Under the pieces are notes generated by a model. It saw only the letters and a program-made list of their open reading frames with translations. It had not been told where the DNA came from and did no database searches. From the NCBI GenBank assembly GCA_034008185.1, contig CM067095.1:1286610-1350609 (forward strand): a stretch of DNA of 64,000 nucleotides, written 5' to 3'. The DNA comes from Gorsachius magnificus (lineage: Eukaryota > Chordata > Aves > Pelecaniformes > Ardeidae). Positions 12,454 through 23,399 of this stretch are shown one piece after another (positions within the stretch are counted from its first letter, which is position 1; each line of letters opens with the position of its first letter). Both the position numbers and the translations under genes were made by a program.

Positions 12454-14650
12454 AGGGTGAGCCCAGGGGCACGTTCACGTCTCTTCTCATGGCGTTCGCT
12501 TCCTCCTGCCCACCCGCAGCCCATCCCGCACCGGGCACAGTCGCCCACGAGGGCACGTCCCAAGGACAGGCAACGGCCCATGCTCAAGTTGAAAAATAAA
12601 ACCGGCAGGAAAAGGTGCCTCAGCCTCAGATGCAATTTCGCCATTTGCATTATTTTTATTCTGGCATGAACGACGCCGTGGCAAATCGCTGCTGCGCCTT
12701 CCCCTGCAGGCAGCGCCCATTCCTGCCCCGGGCCCACGGGTGCAGCCCGGGCTCCCGGCGCTGGGGGGGGGATGAACCCACAGAGGATCCCTGGGGTTCC
12801 CCACCGCCCACGGCACCTTGCAGCTCCCTAAGCACCACCCGTGCCCCCGCACCGCAGGCGTCAGAGGAACTGGCCATCCGAGGGGGCCAAAACCCAGCAT
12901 GGCTGGTGGCAACAGGGTTTGAGCCCCCCCCCACCATAGCATTTGCCGGGTGAAAAAAAAAAAAAATGGTTTGCCAGTCTGGAGAACAGCTTTAGCTCTC
13001 CCGTCTATTGGCATGGCAGCAAAACCACCCACCCGCCGGCAGAGCCGTGGGACCGCCGAAATATCAGCAGCTCCCGCCGCCGCCAGCACCCGCTGGTCCC
13101 CCGCAGCCCTGGTGGCAGCGAGGGCCGGTGGGTGGCGGGGGGGGGGGGAGGTCCCAGAGCCACCGCTCGGGGTGGCTGGGGGCCCGGGCGCGCCACGCGG
13201 GGGGGGGGGGTGGCGGGTGGCGAGCGGCAGGGTAGCGGCACGCCAGATGGCACCTCCGCAGCTCGCGTGGGATGGAGGCGATCTTGTGTGTTTGAATAAT
13301 ATTTTTTTTTTTTTTAATTTTAAAAAAGAAAAAAAATTAAAAAAAAAAAAATTTCCCAGCACATTTCTCTCTGAGACAGCGCCGGCGTCTGCGCCGAGGA
13401 GCTGCGCCGTTCGGGTGACCACGTCTCCCGAAACGCTCAGCTCGGTGCTGTCGTTTGCAAGGGTGGCAAATCCCCCTAAAGCCAAGGGTGCTGCTTGCAC
13501 AGATTTATCACCTCCAGCCTCAAACCCAGCCCTCGCTCCTCGGCGCAGTCGTTTGGCCTCGGGTGCCGGTCAGCCGCTCTGTTCGGCTGCGGAGCTGAAC
13601 GGCCGCCTCGGCTGCCATTTCTCCCCTTCGCCCCGGTCCCACCGCTCCTACAGTTTCTCCAAAAGGGAAAGGGGAGCTGGAAGGAGGAAACATCCCGGAG
13701 GAGGACACCAAGCCGGGGCGAGCAGCCCACACCGCCTTCCCCGACCCTGTGCTCCTGGGTGATGGAGCCAAACCTCTGGGAAAGCCCCAAGTGGCTGCAA
13801 AACCACCCCGGGGGAGAGGAGCAGCAGTGGGGCCCCCCAGCCAAGAGTGGTGCCCGTGGCATCACTCCCACGAGAGCTGGACCCCAGCTTTCCCTGCTCC
13901 ATCGTTGGGGCAGGGGCTAGCAGGGTGCCCTGTCCTCCCCCCCCACCCCATCACCCTTGTGGGTGGGTGCCAGGGACTGGTTGTTCGTGCTGTCACCTCC
14001 CGAGATAGCTGGGTGACAGCCAGAGCCCCACCGGATCCTGACCATGCGCCGGTGCCCGACAGCTCCCGCCTCGGCGCTTGGCACAGGCGACAGGAGCCCA
14101 GACACCCGGCTCTGCCCTGGAGACGCTGGGCGATGGCGCACGGCGAGGCTCGCCCTCCCCAAACCAGACTCCATCTTCGGCCGAGACCGTGCCCCCCGGG
14201 GAAACCGGGAGCGCTGCCCACCCCGCCTGGGCTGCCGGCACTGCTGGGCGGATGGCTCCGCATTTGTTATCCCTGTCTGCTTAAAAACGTGGCCAGGTGG
14301 AGAGGTGGCTCTCTCCGGAGCTGTCCCCACCCGTGGCAGCCAGGAACGGCAGTGATGCCAGGAGGCTGACCAGGGAATAACGCTGCTCCCACCAGGGAAT
14401 AACGCTGCTCCCACCCACGAAGAGACCCGGGGACCCGCGTGTCCACGCGCAGCGCCCGGAGGCACGGGGAGCGATGGAGCCGCGCAGTCCGGCTGCCGTC
14501 CCCACGGCTTGGGCCCCTCCGCAGCCAGCGGGGAACGCGGTGGCTCTGTCCCGGCACCGCTCCAGCTGAGGGGGGCTGTGGGCCAGGGCAGGGGCTGTGC
14601 CGTGGATGACACCAGGCAGCGCTGTTTGGAGGCTGGGATGCAATAGGAGG
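12454..14650. other. GC-rich intergenic with poly-G and A/T hairpin
   Basis: Contains G runs at about 13137-13148 and 13200-13210, a T-run/A-run inverted repeat at 13296-13353, and a perfect 22-bp tandem duplication (CAGGGAATAACGCTGCTCCC followed by AC) at 14371-14414. No gene is recognised. Confidence 0.45.
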
Positions 14651-14964
14651 CTGTAGCAAGGTGGGGGTCGGGCCCTTCTCCCTGGGAAGGGGCGATGGGA
14701 GGAGGGGAAATGGCCTCAAGTTGTGCCAGGGCAGGGTGAGGTTGGCCCTGGGGAACAATTCCTTCCCCAAAAGCGCTGTCAGGCGCTGGAAGGGGCTGCC
14801 CAGGGAAGGGGTTGAGTCCCCAGCCCTGGGGGGATTTAACAGCCGGGCAGAGGCGGTGCTGAGGGCCGGGGTTTGGGGGTGGGATGGCAGGGGTAGGGGA
14901 ACGGTTGGGCTTGATGACCTTAAAGGTCTTTTCCAACCTAGATGATTCTGTGATTCTATGATTC
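14651..14964 (+). mobile_element. CR1 LINE 3' fragment
   Basis: The plus strand shows the CR1 3' region: GTTGTGCCAGGGCAGGGTGA, GGCTGCCCAGGGAAGGGGTT, GGTTGGGCTTGATGACCTTA, and the TTCCAACCTAGATGATTCTG tail. It is 5'-truncated to the 3'UTR-proximal 310 bases. Confidence 0.9.
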
Positions 14965-16924
14965 CTTCGGTGAGGGCAGGTTTTGGGGCTGGGGTTACCG
15001 GTGAGCAGCCGTGAGTCAGAACAGGAGCGGCTGCTGCGTAACAGAAGCCCTCGCTCAGTCGGGAAAACACATCTGCTGCTACGTGAGCCCCTGCAGAAAC
15101 CGCCCGCCCCGGCACACCGCCGGCACCCCCCCGGCAAGCGCGGCACAGCCCACCCGCCGGAGCCAAATGCCTAGCTGGGGGGGGGGGGGGGACGGGTCCT
15201 GCTCACACCACGGCTGCTACGCTTCTTCCCATCCCTGGCTCAGGCCACACAAACCTGGGGCCAGCAACCAGGAGGGCGATCCCCAGGAGGTGACGCCCCC
15301 GGGGTCATCACCGAGCCCCCTTGCCGTGGGCACCGTGGGGCAGCGCGGTGGTTCCTGATGCCCCAGGGAGCAGCCCGGGGGCAGAAAGTGGAAAATCCCA
15401 CCCTGGCAGGGCTGAAGCTGCACAGAGGTGACCTGGGGGCACCCACCTGAGCGTAACCAGAGGAGGAAATTCCCTCGGCAGGTCACAGATGAGCCGCCTC
15501 CGAACCCACTCACATTTTCCTCTTCTGCTTTCGGCGCTTTTTTTTCCCCCCAGGACCCCTCCTGCCGCTCACAGCCGGGCTCCGGGCTCCCCTGGGGGGC
15601 TGCCTTGGGCCCCAGCCGCAGGGACTGGGGGGGGTCTCTGCCCTCCGCCTTGTTGCCAATTTTAGCAGTTTGCACCCCCAGAAGACGCCGTTTCCCATGG
15701 ACGATGCGCAGCCAAATGCCCAGATGAGGCAGAGCGTGCCCAGCAGCGGCACAGGGCGGGGGTCGCTACTTTCATTAAACCCCCCCATTTTTTGGGAGAA
15801 ATCTTGGGGTCTGGGGTCATTCTGAGTTTTCCCCATTGAGGGAAACACGCAGCTTTGCGCAGGGAAGCGGCTCGGCCGAGGCGCCGCGGCAGCGTGCTGC
15901 CAAGGCACGACTCGCCGAGGAGCTGACATTTCACAGCAACGTTTGGCAAGTGATTAATTCAGATTATCGCCCGGTGGAGCTGGGCCTTGCCAAACCGCTG
16001 AGTTATGCCAGGCTCAGTCATCCCGCGCGCAGGAAAAAGGGCTCCGAAAGGCGGAGGATTTGGGGGGAGGGGGGGCAAAACACCACCCCGCTGGGGGGGC
16101 CGTGCACGGGAGCCAATGGAGGGCAGGGTCCCCAACTCCCCGCGGCTCCCGGGTTTGCTGCTGTTCACACCAAAATATTGGGGACACACAGCACCCTGGT
16201 GGCGGGGGGACCGAAGCGGGCTGGCCCAGAAGCCCCCACGCCGCCGCTGCACCGAGCCCTGGCAGAGCCGCGGAGCTGCCGGGACGGTGCCACCGCCTCG
16301 CCGAGCGCAGCCGGCACGCGACAGCTTCCTTTGCTCGACTTGGGATGCCAACAATGAAAGCATTCTTTAGCGTTATTAATGCTATATTAAAGCATTATTG
16401 CTAATTAAAGCTTACAATGCCTAATAACTAAAGGAATTATCGAGCTTGGAGGTGTCCTGACGGGGAGGGCAAACCCCCCCCAGCCATCGGTGCAGCCGCC
16501 CCGGTACCGCGGTGCTTCAGGGGCACCTTTGCCGGTACGTGGCTGCGGAGGAGCCGTTCACCCTTGGCTGTGCCCCCCAGGCCAGGGCTGAGCCCCGCAG
16601 CCATCGCGGTTGGGCCGGACCCCCCCGGCGGTGCTGGCTGCAAAGGGGGTGAGCAGCTCCCATCGCTCCTGCTGAGCCCCCCAGCTCGCCTCCCGCCGGG
16701 CAGTTTGCTCTATCGGTGCGGGCCGGTGAACCCGGCGATGCCGCTGGCATCCAGGAGGCCAGCGCAGGCGGCCAGGAGGCGGGTGGGAGGCAGGGGGTAC
16801 TGGGAGCACTGGGGGTGCGGCAGTGGTGCCCCCTCCCCGCCCAGGAGCACGGGGTCGGGATGGATATCCCGTTGGTGGGGTCCCTCTGCGCCCCCCCGGG
16901 AATGAAGGGGCCAGAGCCAGGACT
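14965..16924. other. Intergenic downstream of CRYBB2
   Basis: GC-rich, with a 14-G run near 15178-15191. A distinct AT-rich island at 16340-16440 is full of TTATTAATGC, CTAATTAAAGC and CCTAATAACT motifs and may be a conserved homeodomain-binding element. No gene is recognised. Confidence 0.4.
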
Positions 16925-17068
16925 TTGAAACTCCAAGCTTTATTCAGTTGCTTCGGCAGCGGCGTGCATCGTCACACGGAGGGGGGCGGCAGGCGAGGCT
17001 GCGGGGGGGCAGCAGCGGCCGGGGGCAAGCGTGCTCCGCTCCCCGTGCCCCGGCGAGGGCCGGGGGCT
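16925..17068 (-). terminator. CRYBB2: CRYBB2 3'UTR and poly(A) signal
   Basis: A canonical AATAAA on the minus strand lies at 16944-16939, about 125 bases after the stop codon. Cleavage is expected 15-20 bases further on, near 16920-16925. The short 3'UTR is typical of crystallin mRNAs. CRYBB3 carries a similar signal context, AATAAAGC followed by a purine-rich stretch. Confidence 0.75.
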
Positions 17069-17237
17069 CTAGTTGGTGGGGTGGTAGGCGCCGCGCTGGT
17101 GCCACTGCATGTCCCGAATGCGCCTGACCGACTGGATCTGGGGGTGCTGAGCGCCGAAATCTGAGCTGTCCTTGTAGTCCCCCTTTTCAAACAGGTACTG
17201 GTAGCCCCTGTAGCCGGGATACTGGTATCCCACCCAC
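17069..17237 (-). CDS. CRYBB2: CRYBB2 exon 6, Greek-key motif 4 and stop
   Basis: The exon follows a GGCAG acceptor and encodes [20 protein letters not shown], the loop with [20 protein letters not shown], and the C-terminus [10 protein letters not shown] before TAG at 17071-17069. All 56 expected codons, including the stop, are present. Confidence 0.95.
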
Positions 17238-19784
17238 CTGCCAAGGCAAGCACGGGGCGGGGGGGTCACGCACCATGGCACAGCCGAGGCCGCTCAGGCG
17301 CGCGATGCTGCGGCGCTGCCCGCGTCCCGCCGCCCCCCCTACTCACGTGCCGCTCTGCACCCGCACAGACGAGACCTTCTCCTGGTAGCCGTGCGCGTGG
17401 AAGCTGGGCACGTCGTCGTCGATGATTTCGATCTTCTTGCCGGTGAAGCTGGGGTTTTCGTACAGCACAATCTTGTGCTCGGCCGGGGCGGGGCACAGCG
17501 GCCGCCGGGGCTCGGGGGGGGGGGGGGGGGGGGGGGGGGGGCAAGCCCAGGGCTGTGGGGAAACTGAGGTGAGGGGCTGGCACCACGTGCCACTGCTCCC
17601 ACCGACGCCGGGGGTGCTCCGCATCCCCCCAGCCAGCTCCGAGAGCCGGCCCCTGTGCGGGCACTGCCAGGCTTACCAGCAGACGTTCCTCCACCCAGGG
17701 GGGGTCACCTGCCACTGCCCTCGTCCCCGCGCACCTTCCGCCCCCCCCACCGGCTCCCCGGGCCCGAGGGCTGGGGCAGGGGGTGGAGGAGGGGGTGCCC
17801 CTCCGCCCGCGGGGCTGGGGAGGGCGGGGGGAAGGCTGGGGAAGACTTTTGGCTGCAGACCTTGGTCTGGCGGGTGGGTAGTGGCTGTCTGGGTGCTCTC
17901 ACCACTTTGATGGGCCTCAGGGAAGTGATGCTGTCGCTTCTCCGGCTGTTGGTCCAGGAGTCCCAGCGGGGGTACTCCCCCTTCTCAAACACAAACTGCT
18001 CCCCTTTGCAGCTTGCCTGCTCGTAGCCCACCCAGCTGGAAGAGAGCAGGGGACGAGCCTCAGCCAGGGCAGCGGCACGGGGACAGGCACCCTGGCACCC
18101 ACCCTGGCAAACGCCCTCGGGCTGAGCCCCCGGCTGTGCCCCCCGGCGGGGCGCAGGCCCCTCTGCTCCCTGGTGGAAAATGGAAGCGAGCGCGGCGATG
18201 CCCAGGGAGGTGCCGGCAGCGGTGCCGGGGTGGGAGCGGGCGATGCCCCCGTCCCACACAGGGGCTGGCCCGGGGTCTCTGCTGGCAAAGGCACCGCAGC
18301 AGCGCGGGCGCTGCCGGCGCGGACGCTCGATGCTGTGACCACCCAGCTCTGGGGACCCGCCGAGGACGGGGTCACCCATCCATCCCAGATGAGGCTGTGC
18401 CTCTCCTGGGGGGCTCTGCAGCTGCCCCGGTGTCCCTGGGTGCAGGGTGCTGCCGGCCGCAGGGCGCAGGCAAGGCACCCACCCCAGCGCTTCCCCAGGT
18501 GCCTTCCAGGGGCTCCCCACTGCCCGGACCCCCAGTCGGGGGAGCAGAGCCCCCCTCCGAGGGCACACGCAGGGGTCAGCAGGCGGACGGGGAGCGGAGG
18601 TGCCACCCCCGCCTGTCCCTGCTCCCAAAAAGAAGGGCACCAAACTGGGGGTAATGCCATGATCCATGCCCACAGCCCCCCAGCTCCCCTCCCACTGAGC
18701 CAGGCTGGGGGACACCAGCCCACCCAGGGCACCCTGCCACCCCCTGCTAACCCGCTGGCACCCACCGGGGCGAGCTGGGGCTGCAGCACAGTGGCATGGG
18801 CTGGGGTGCGGTGCAGGCGCCGGCAGCGGGGAGAACCCCTCCACATCCCCCCCCGCCGCCCTCCCATGCACCGCCACGGCCCCCGCGGTCCTCCCGGCAC
18901 GTACGGTCCAGAGTGCACGAGGATGGAGCCCACTTTGTCCACGCCGGCTTCCTTCAGGTTGGGGCAGGCGCCACTAAGCTCATGGCAGCGGCCCTGGAAG
19001 TTCTCCTGCTCGAAGATGGCGATCTGGAAGAGGGGGGGGGCTCAGAGCAGGGCACGCCGGCCCTGCCGCCGTGAGGTGGGGGCACACGCTGTCCCCAGCC
19101 ACCAGCTCAGCCCAGCCCCACATCTACTGCAGCCCGGACCTTGGGCTGCCCCCCAAAACCTGCACTCCAGCGGCTTTTAACAAGCCTGGTAGCGTGAACC
19201 AAGGCCCCCATCCCTCTGAGCAGGCGGCGCTGGCTCCGGGATGCCCCGGTGCAGGGGGACGCCCGCGCTCACACCAGCCCTCAGCCGGCTGAGCAGCCCG
19301 GGCTCTGGCTCCGGCATCGCCGGCGGGACACGGCAAGGGGGGCACCCACGCACCCACGGGGGGGGCCCCGGTGCTGAGCGCTGCCAGCTCAGCACAGATT
19401 TCATGGGTCAGTGGGAGGCAGATCTGCTGCATCTGCAGGGATGGTGAGAGATTAGGAGTTGATCCATTCCTACCTGCTCTGCCTGCACCGGGGGGGCCAC
19501 GGGACACCTGCAAAATCCCGTGCGTCTCCCGCCCCGCTCCCCAGCCCCCTGCAATCGGCTCGGCCACACTCGGCACCAGCCAGCAGCGCTGTGGGGTGCT
19601 GGCAAGGGGCTGCATCGTGGCAGCTCAGCTGCTCCCCGAGGGTTGGGGGGCTGGGGGATAACAATTTGTGCGCCCGGTGAGGCTGAGGGTGCCCCGGCCC
19701 CGCCGCAGAGCTGGGAAGTCACCCCCTGACCTTGGAGCTGGCTTGCTGCTGCTTGGAGGCTGGCATCTGGTGCTCGGAAGCCAT
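17069..19784 (-). CDS. CRYBB2: CRYBB2, beta-B2 crystallin (five coding exons)
   Basis: This gene encodes beta-B2 crystallin, a soluble structural protein of lens fibre cells that forms dimers and mixed oligomers with other beta-crystallins. Coding exons on the minus strand are 19784-19731, 19023-18905, 18035-17903, about 17489 (or 17510)-17347, and 17237-17069. Exon sizes 54, 119, 133, 143 and 169 would give the usual 205 residues. The protein starts [14 protein letters not shown] and ends RGAYHPTN, followed by TAG. Four Greek-key motifs are visible: FEQENFQG, the [16 protein letters not shown] block, LYENPSFTG, and [14 protein letters not shown]. The short N-terminal arm and the sequence [15 protein letters not shown] separate it from beta-B1 and beta-B3. 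It lies in tandem downstream of CRYBB3, the usual vertebrate order. ATG 19784 was chosen over the ATG one codon upstream because it gives the conserved MAS start with G at +4. The odd feature is the broken start of exon 5, described separately. Confidence 0.95.
17347..17510 (-). CDS. CRYBB2: CRYBB2 exon 5, Greek-key motif 3; 5' boundary abnormal
   Basis: The body of the exon is certain: [36 protein letters not shown] and SSVRVQSGT, then donor GTGAGT. A normal exon would begin at 17489 with GAC AGC CAG behind an AG. No AG is present there. The only upstream AG is at 17511-17512, directly after a run of 28 C on this strand. Using it would add ten codons ([10 protein letters not shown]) in place of the three expected, giving a 164-bp exon that stays in frame. 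The coordinates given use that AG. A sequencing or assembly error in this extreme GC stretch is at least as likely. Confidence 0.8.
17514..17541. repeat. Run of 28 G in CRYBB2 intron 4
   Basis: An uninterrupted G28 on the plus strand (C28 on the transcript) ends two bases from the only AG available as acceptor for CRYBB2 exon 5. Such a run is hard to sequence and can form a G-quadruplex. Confidence 0.95.
17903..18035 (-). CDS. CRYBB2: CRYBB2 exon 4, Greek-key motif 2
   Basis: The exon is 133 bp, again the canonical size. It reads [20 protein letters not shown] and then [20 protein letters not shown], and stops in phase 0 after PIKV at donor GTGAGA. It completes the N-terminal domain. The inter-domain connecting peptide (normally V-D-S-Q-E-H) should begin here and continue in exon 5. 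Confidence 0.94.
18905..19023 (-). CDS. CRYBB2: CRYBB2 exon 3, Greek-key motif 1
   Basis: The exon is 119 bp, the standard size for beta-crystallin motif 1. It begins after CTTCCAG with [16 protein letters not shown] and ends with two bases of a proline codon before donor GTACGT. The family signature (aromatic, four residues, aromatic-x-Gly) is intact in FEQENFQG. Confidence 0.93.
19731..19784 (-). CDS. CRYBB2: CRYBB2 exon 2, first coding exon
   Basis: This exon encodes the 18-residue N-terminal arm and ends in phase 0 at AAG, followed by donor GTCAGG. Its acceptor is one of two tandem CAG trinucleotides at 19800-19805, so the 5'UTR may vary by 3 bases. Eighteen codons is the usual length for this exon in beta-B2. 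The N-terminal arm lies outside the Greek-key core and is the least conserved part of the family. Confidence 0.9.
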
Positions 19785-20661
19785 CATAAGCTGGGTTGTC
19801 TGCTGCCTTGGGAGGAAAACTCAGAAGGTTAAAAACTGCCCCCGAGGACGCAGCCGGGACCGTGCTCGTGGCCCCGTGTCCGTGGCCCCTGTCCGTACCC
19901 CACAGCCTGCCCAGCGCCCGGCCGCTGGCTGCTCCCGAATTGCAGGGAAAGGGGGAAGGGGTGCCAGGGCTGGGGCTTGCGGCAGGGTGGGCGCAGGCTG
20001 GGTTCGCCAGGGCTGGCCCCCGCTGTGGGTGGCTCAAACCTCCCCAGGCTCGTGGGGGAGCCCAGGCGATGCTCCCAAGGCAGCATCACCCATGATGGGA
20101 CCTGCCCAGGGTCTCCAGCCTGGAGCCAGGGGACCCAGGAGCCCAGGGCATTCCTGAGTCATTCCAGGAAGAGCCCAGCCCCTGCAGCCAAGGCTTTTCC
20201 TGCTGTCCCTGCCCAGCAAGCGACAGCCAAGGAGTCCCTGTCCCCCATGGGTGCCTGCACGGGGTGGCCAGGGAGAAGCACTGGGGCTCCCGCTACTCAC
20301 CCTGGCTGTGTGTGTGCAGGGCTGCCGGTGCCGAGCCCCCCCGGCTCCACCTGGCACAGCCACCCCTACGAAGGACCCTTGTCCCCAAGCCCGGCGGGCC
20401 CCCCGGTGTCTGAGCAGGCTCCAGACCAGGTGAAAACAGCCCCAAACAAGAAACGAGCCATGGCTGGGCAGCACTGCTCCTGAGCTGGCCCCCAGTTTGG
20501 GCTGCAGGGACAGGACCGTCCCCACAGCTCCCCCCGCCGTGTGCCCGCATCCCACTGCCACCTCCATGCCCCTGCCCGGCACTGCGGGAGGGAGCTCTGG
20601 CACCGGGGGTCGGGAAGAAGCAACGGCAAAAAAAAGAGGACAATAAATAGAAAAGTCTTAC

Positions 20662-20692
20662 CAGTTATACCAGTACCCGCTTGAGCCAGTGA
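20662..20692 (-). other. CRYBB2: CRYBB2 exon 1 (non-coding) with splice donor
   Basis: About 30 bases downstream of the TATA box the minus strand reads CACTGGCTCAAGCGGGTACT and then ends at a good donor, CTG followed by GTAAGAC, at 20661-20660. A short non-coding first exon is normal for beta-crystallin genes. The transcription start near 20692 is inferred from TATA spacing only. Intron 1 would be about 860 bp. Confidence 0.6.
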
Positions 20693-20713
20693 AGGGCTTC
20701 GGCCGAGAGGTGG

Positions 20714-20722
20714 AATTTATAC
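20714..20722 (-). promoter_or_regulatory. CRYBB2: CRYBB2 TATA box
   Basis: The minus strand reads GTATAAATT here, about 25-30 bases before the inferred start site and 50-60 bases before the exon 1 donor. The same spacing is seen in CRYBB3. Confidence 0.6.
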
Positions 20723-20729
20723 CGAGCCG

Positions 20730-23399
20730 CAGAAGAGCGGTGCCAAAACTATTTACAAAATAGTTAAAGCATGATTCAAAGCGAGAATGCTGGATTAAAC
20801 CCCAATGAAAACCAAGGTCAGCTGATCGGCCACAGCCTTTGTCTCCCCAAACACCAAGTCGGGGAGTTATTCCATTAGCTTTCACATTCGAGTCACCCGC
20901 TTTGTTGGGTTTGTTGGCAAGGAGATTTGGAGTTTGCATGCATCAGCCGAATGCATGCCAAGACCCAGGCCGGCCCTTGCAAACAAAGCGCCCGCCAGCC
21001 CTGCTTCAGGAGTTTTGGAGCCAGAGACTTTATCCCTCCAACAAACCGGCGAGCCGCCCCGCCACTGGAACCGCCGAAAACTGCTGAAGTTGGCTCTTCC
21101 CATGCGCGATAAAACGAGCCTTCAAATAACTGCCACCGTCTGGCTTTGCCCCTCCGCACCCCCAGCAAGGCAGTGCCCGTGCCCCGCAGCCGGTGCTGCC
21201 ACAGAGGGACCCCGCGAGGCCCTGGGGGCACCCCGGGACCCCCTTCCTGCTGCCCTCCCCCACCGCCGAGCCGGGGCTTCGGGGTTGGGCAGGGGCAGGA
21301 TCTGGCCCTGGTGCCACGATGCAGCAGGGCAGCACCTGGGCAGCATCCTCAGCCTGAGCGCGGGGGCACCCCGGTGCCGGGCTCCTCCTCTGTTGTCCCC
21401 CACCCTTTTGGGGGTCCCTGAGAAGCATCCCCACCCCCCGGGGCAGTGGAACAGCAGCACAGAGGCCGCCCCATCGCACCGGGACGAAGCAGAGGTCAGC
21501 GGCGGGGGCTCACTGCTGGGGACGTGTCCCCACAGCCGGGCTGTGCCCAGGGACGAGCCGAGGCTTAGGGGCAGCAGCAAAACCCCTTCGCTGGCATCGT
21601 GCTGGCCTGGGGGACATGCCAGGCTGATTTTGGCTGCAGCAAAGTGACTTTCCCAGTGAGGGGGACACAGACTACAACAGAGCTATCGGACTCTCTAGGT
21701 GCTGTGCAGCACCCACAGCCCCTCTCACACCCCGGAGGAGCAGGACCCCCCTTGTCACCCCTGCAAGTGTCACACAGCGTTAAGGTGGCCCGGACCAGTG
21801 CTCTTCTGCACACAACATTCCGTGGGGGTCCTGCAGCAGACGCGCTGCCAGCCCCGGCAACATCTGCAGCCCCCCCCCCACGGCACCCCCGGCCGCTCCC
21901 CCGGTGCCCAGGACGGCTGCGGGCAGGGTCACCTCCACCGGGACATTGCCACCAGAGCCTGCCCTGGCACCTGCACGCAGAGGGGTTGGTCCCCACGGTC
22001 TGCAGCTGCCCCGGCTGTGGGTGACGGGGCCTCATGGGGCTGCGGGGGCTGCAGGTGACCATGCAGCTCCGCAAGAAATCACGCCACGCCACGGACAGCT
22101 TGCGGCAGGTTGGGTTTGTGAGCAAGCACCCACAAAGCTCCCAGCCTTCCTTCTCCATTCCCTGTGCCTCCAGCCACTGCCCTCCCCATCCTCCCGGGCT
22201 AATTCACAGGGGTCCCTCACCCAGGACCCCCGGGGACCTGCCCCAGGCCCCAGCGCAGGGCACGTGCATCCCCACGGCTGCCACCCAGCACATCCCAGCC
22301 CCTCGCACGCCCCAGCAAGTGGCAGACACGGCGCTTGGCGGCGCTTGGCACAGCTCACGATTCCCTCCCCTTAGCTCTGCCAGGCCGGGTTTAGCTCATC
22401 TCACCCACGGGCAGCAGCAATGCCACAGCAGCCACAGCCACCCGGGGCCCCAGCGGCCTCACGGACTGTCCTGGGAACAGCTTTTGCCGCTCAGGGCCAT
22501 GCAATCTCCTTTAAGAGCTGCAAACCCAGACCCAAAAAGCAAAGCTCTGGAGCAGCTGGAGCCCATCGCCCGTCTCGGCCACCAGTCCCGGGTGGTCCCC
22601 GAGCGCGGTCGCACCCCTGCCTGCGCGGCTGAGGTTGCTCAGTGCTGGGACGCCCAGATCCCCGCCGGCGTCCTCGGGGCAGGAGGCTCAGAGGCGCCTC
22701 TGATCCCGGCCTTTGCAACCGAAACCGCTGCCCCGCATGTCAGAGATCGCCCCCAGGGAGCAACAAGCCCGGGTGCTGGTGGGAAGCTGGGGGCCCTGCG
22801 GGGTGCTGGGGCCGGGCACAGCCCTGGCCCCACGGGGTGAGCTGCCCTTTGGGGTGCACAAGGCCTGGCTGTTCTCCCCATCCCCGCCGCGCTGGGGGCC
22901 ACCCCAGCCTCACCATCCCTGAGGATGCCCCTGTCCCCCAGGACCCCCCCGGCTGCCACTGTGCCCTCTGGGCTGGACGCCCTCCCGCAGCAGGGCAGGG
23001 CAGGCCTGGGGGAAGCGGGGATGGAGCCAGGAGCAGAGCAACCCCAGCCTTGGCAGATGCTTTGCAAAGGGGCAGAGCCACAGGAAAAATGCTTGGCAAG
23101 TGCCCCCAGACCACCCCCCTGGGGTTGGGCTGCCCCCGGCACGGGGCTCGCCTCCTCGCCACTCCGCTTGCCGGCCATGCCAGCACCATGCCACCACACC
23201 ACTCGGGGGTATTTTTGGAAAGCTGCAGCCTTTATGTAACTCCACAAATACTTGTGCTTTCCCTGCTTCTGCTTTGCACGGGAGATGCTGCGGGCACTGC
23301 CACGGCGCCCATCCACCCCCCACCATCCCCAGGCCACCGCTCCGTGCTCACCGCACCCCCCCACAAGCACAACCCCGGCCCCAGGCAAGGTAGGGCCCC
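20730..23399. other. CRYBB2 upstream / CRYBB3 downstream intergenic DNA
   Basis: The 400 bases above the CRYBB2 TATA box are AT-richer than their surroundings and include TTTGCATGCATCAGCC followed by GAATGCATGCC, an imperfect dyad of ATGCAT. This is likely promoter-proximal regulatory DNA. From about 21.1 to 23.4 kb the DNA is GC-rich, with chance open frames and no recognised gene. Confidence 0.4.
20817..20842 (-). promoter_or_regulatory. Possible SOX and half-Maf sites upstream of CRYBB2
   Basis: About 100 bases upstream of the TATA box the minus strand has ACAAAGG (a SOX-type core, 20842-20836) followed closely by GATCAGCTGAC (20827-20817), which contains a GCTGAC Maf half-site. SOX and Maf factors are known activators of avian crystallin promoters. 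The match is short, so this is suggestive only. Confidence 0.25.

Noticed and set aside
13917..15146. 409-codon minus-strand open frame
   Set aside because: It overlaps a CR1 3'UTR and GC-rich intergenic DNA, and its Pro/Ser/Gly/Arg composition reflects base composition. No recognisable motif.
17705..18877. 390-codon minus-strand open frame
   Set aside because: It contains CRYBB2 exon 4 but reads on into both flanking introns. The true exon is the 133-bp splice-bounded part.
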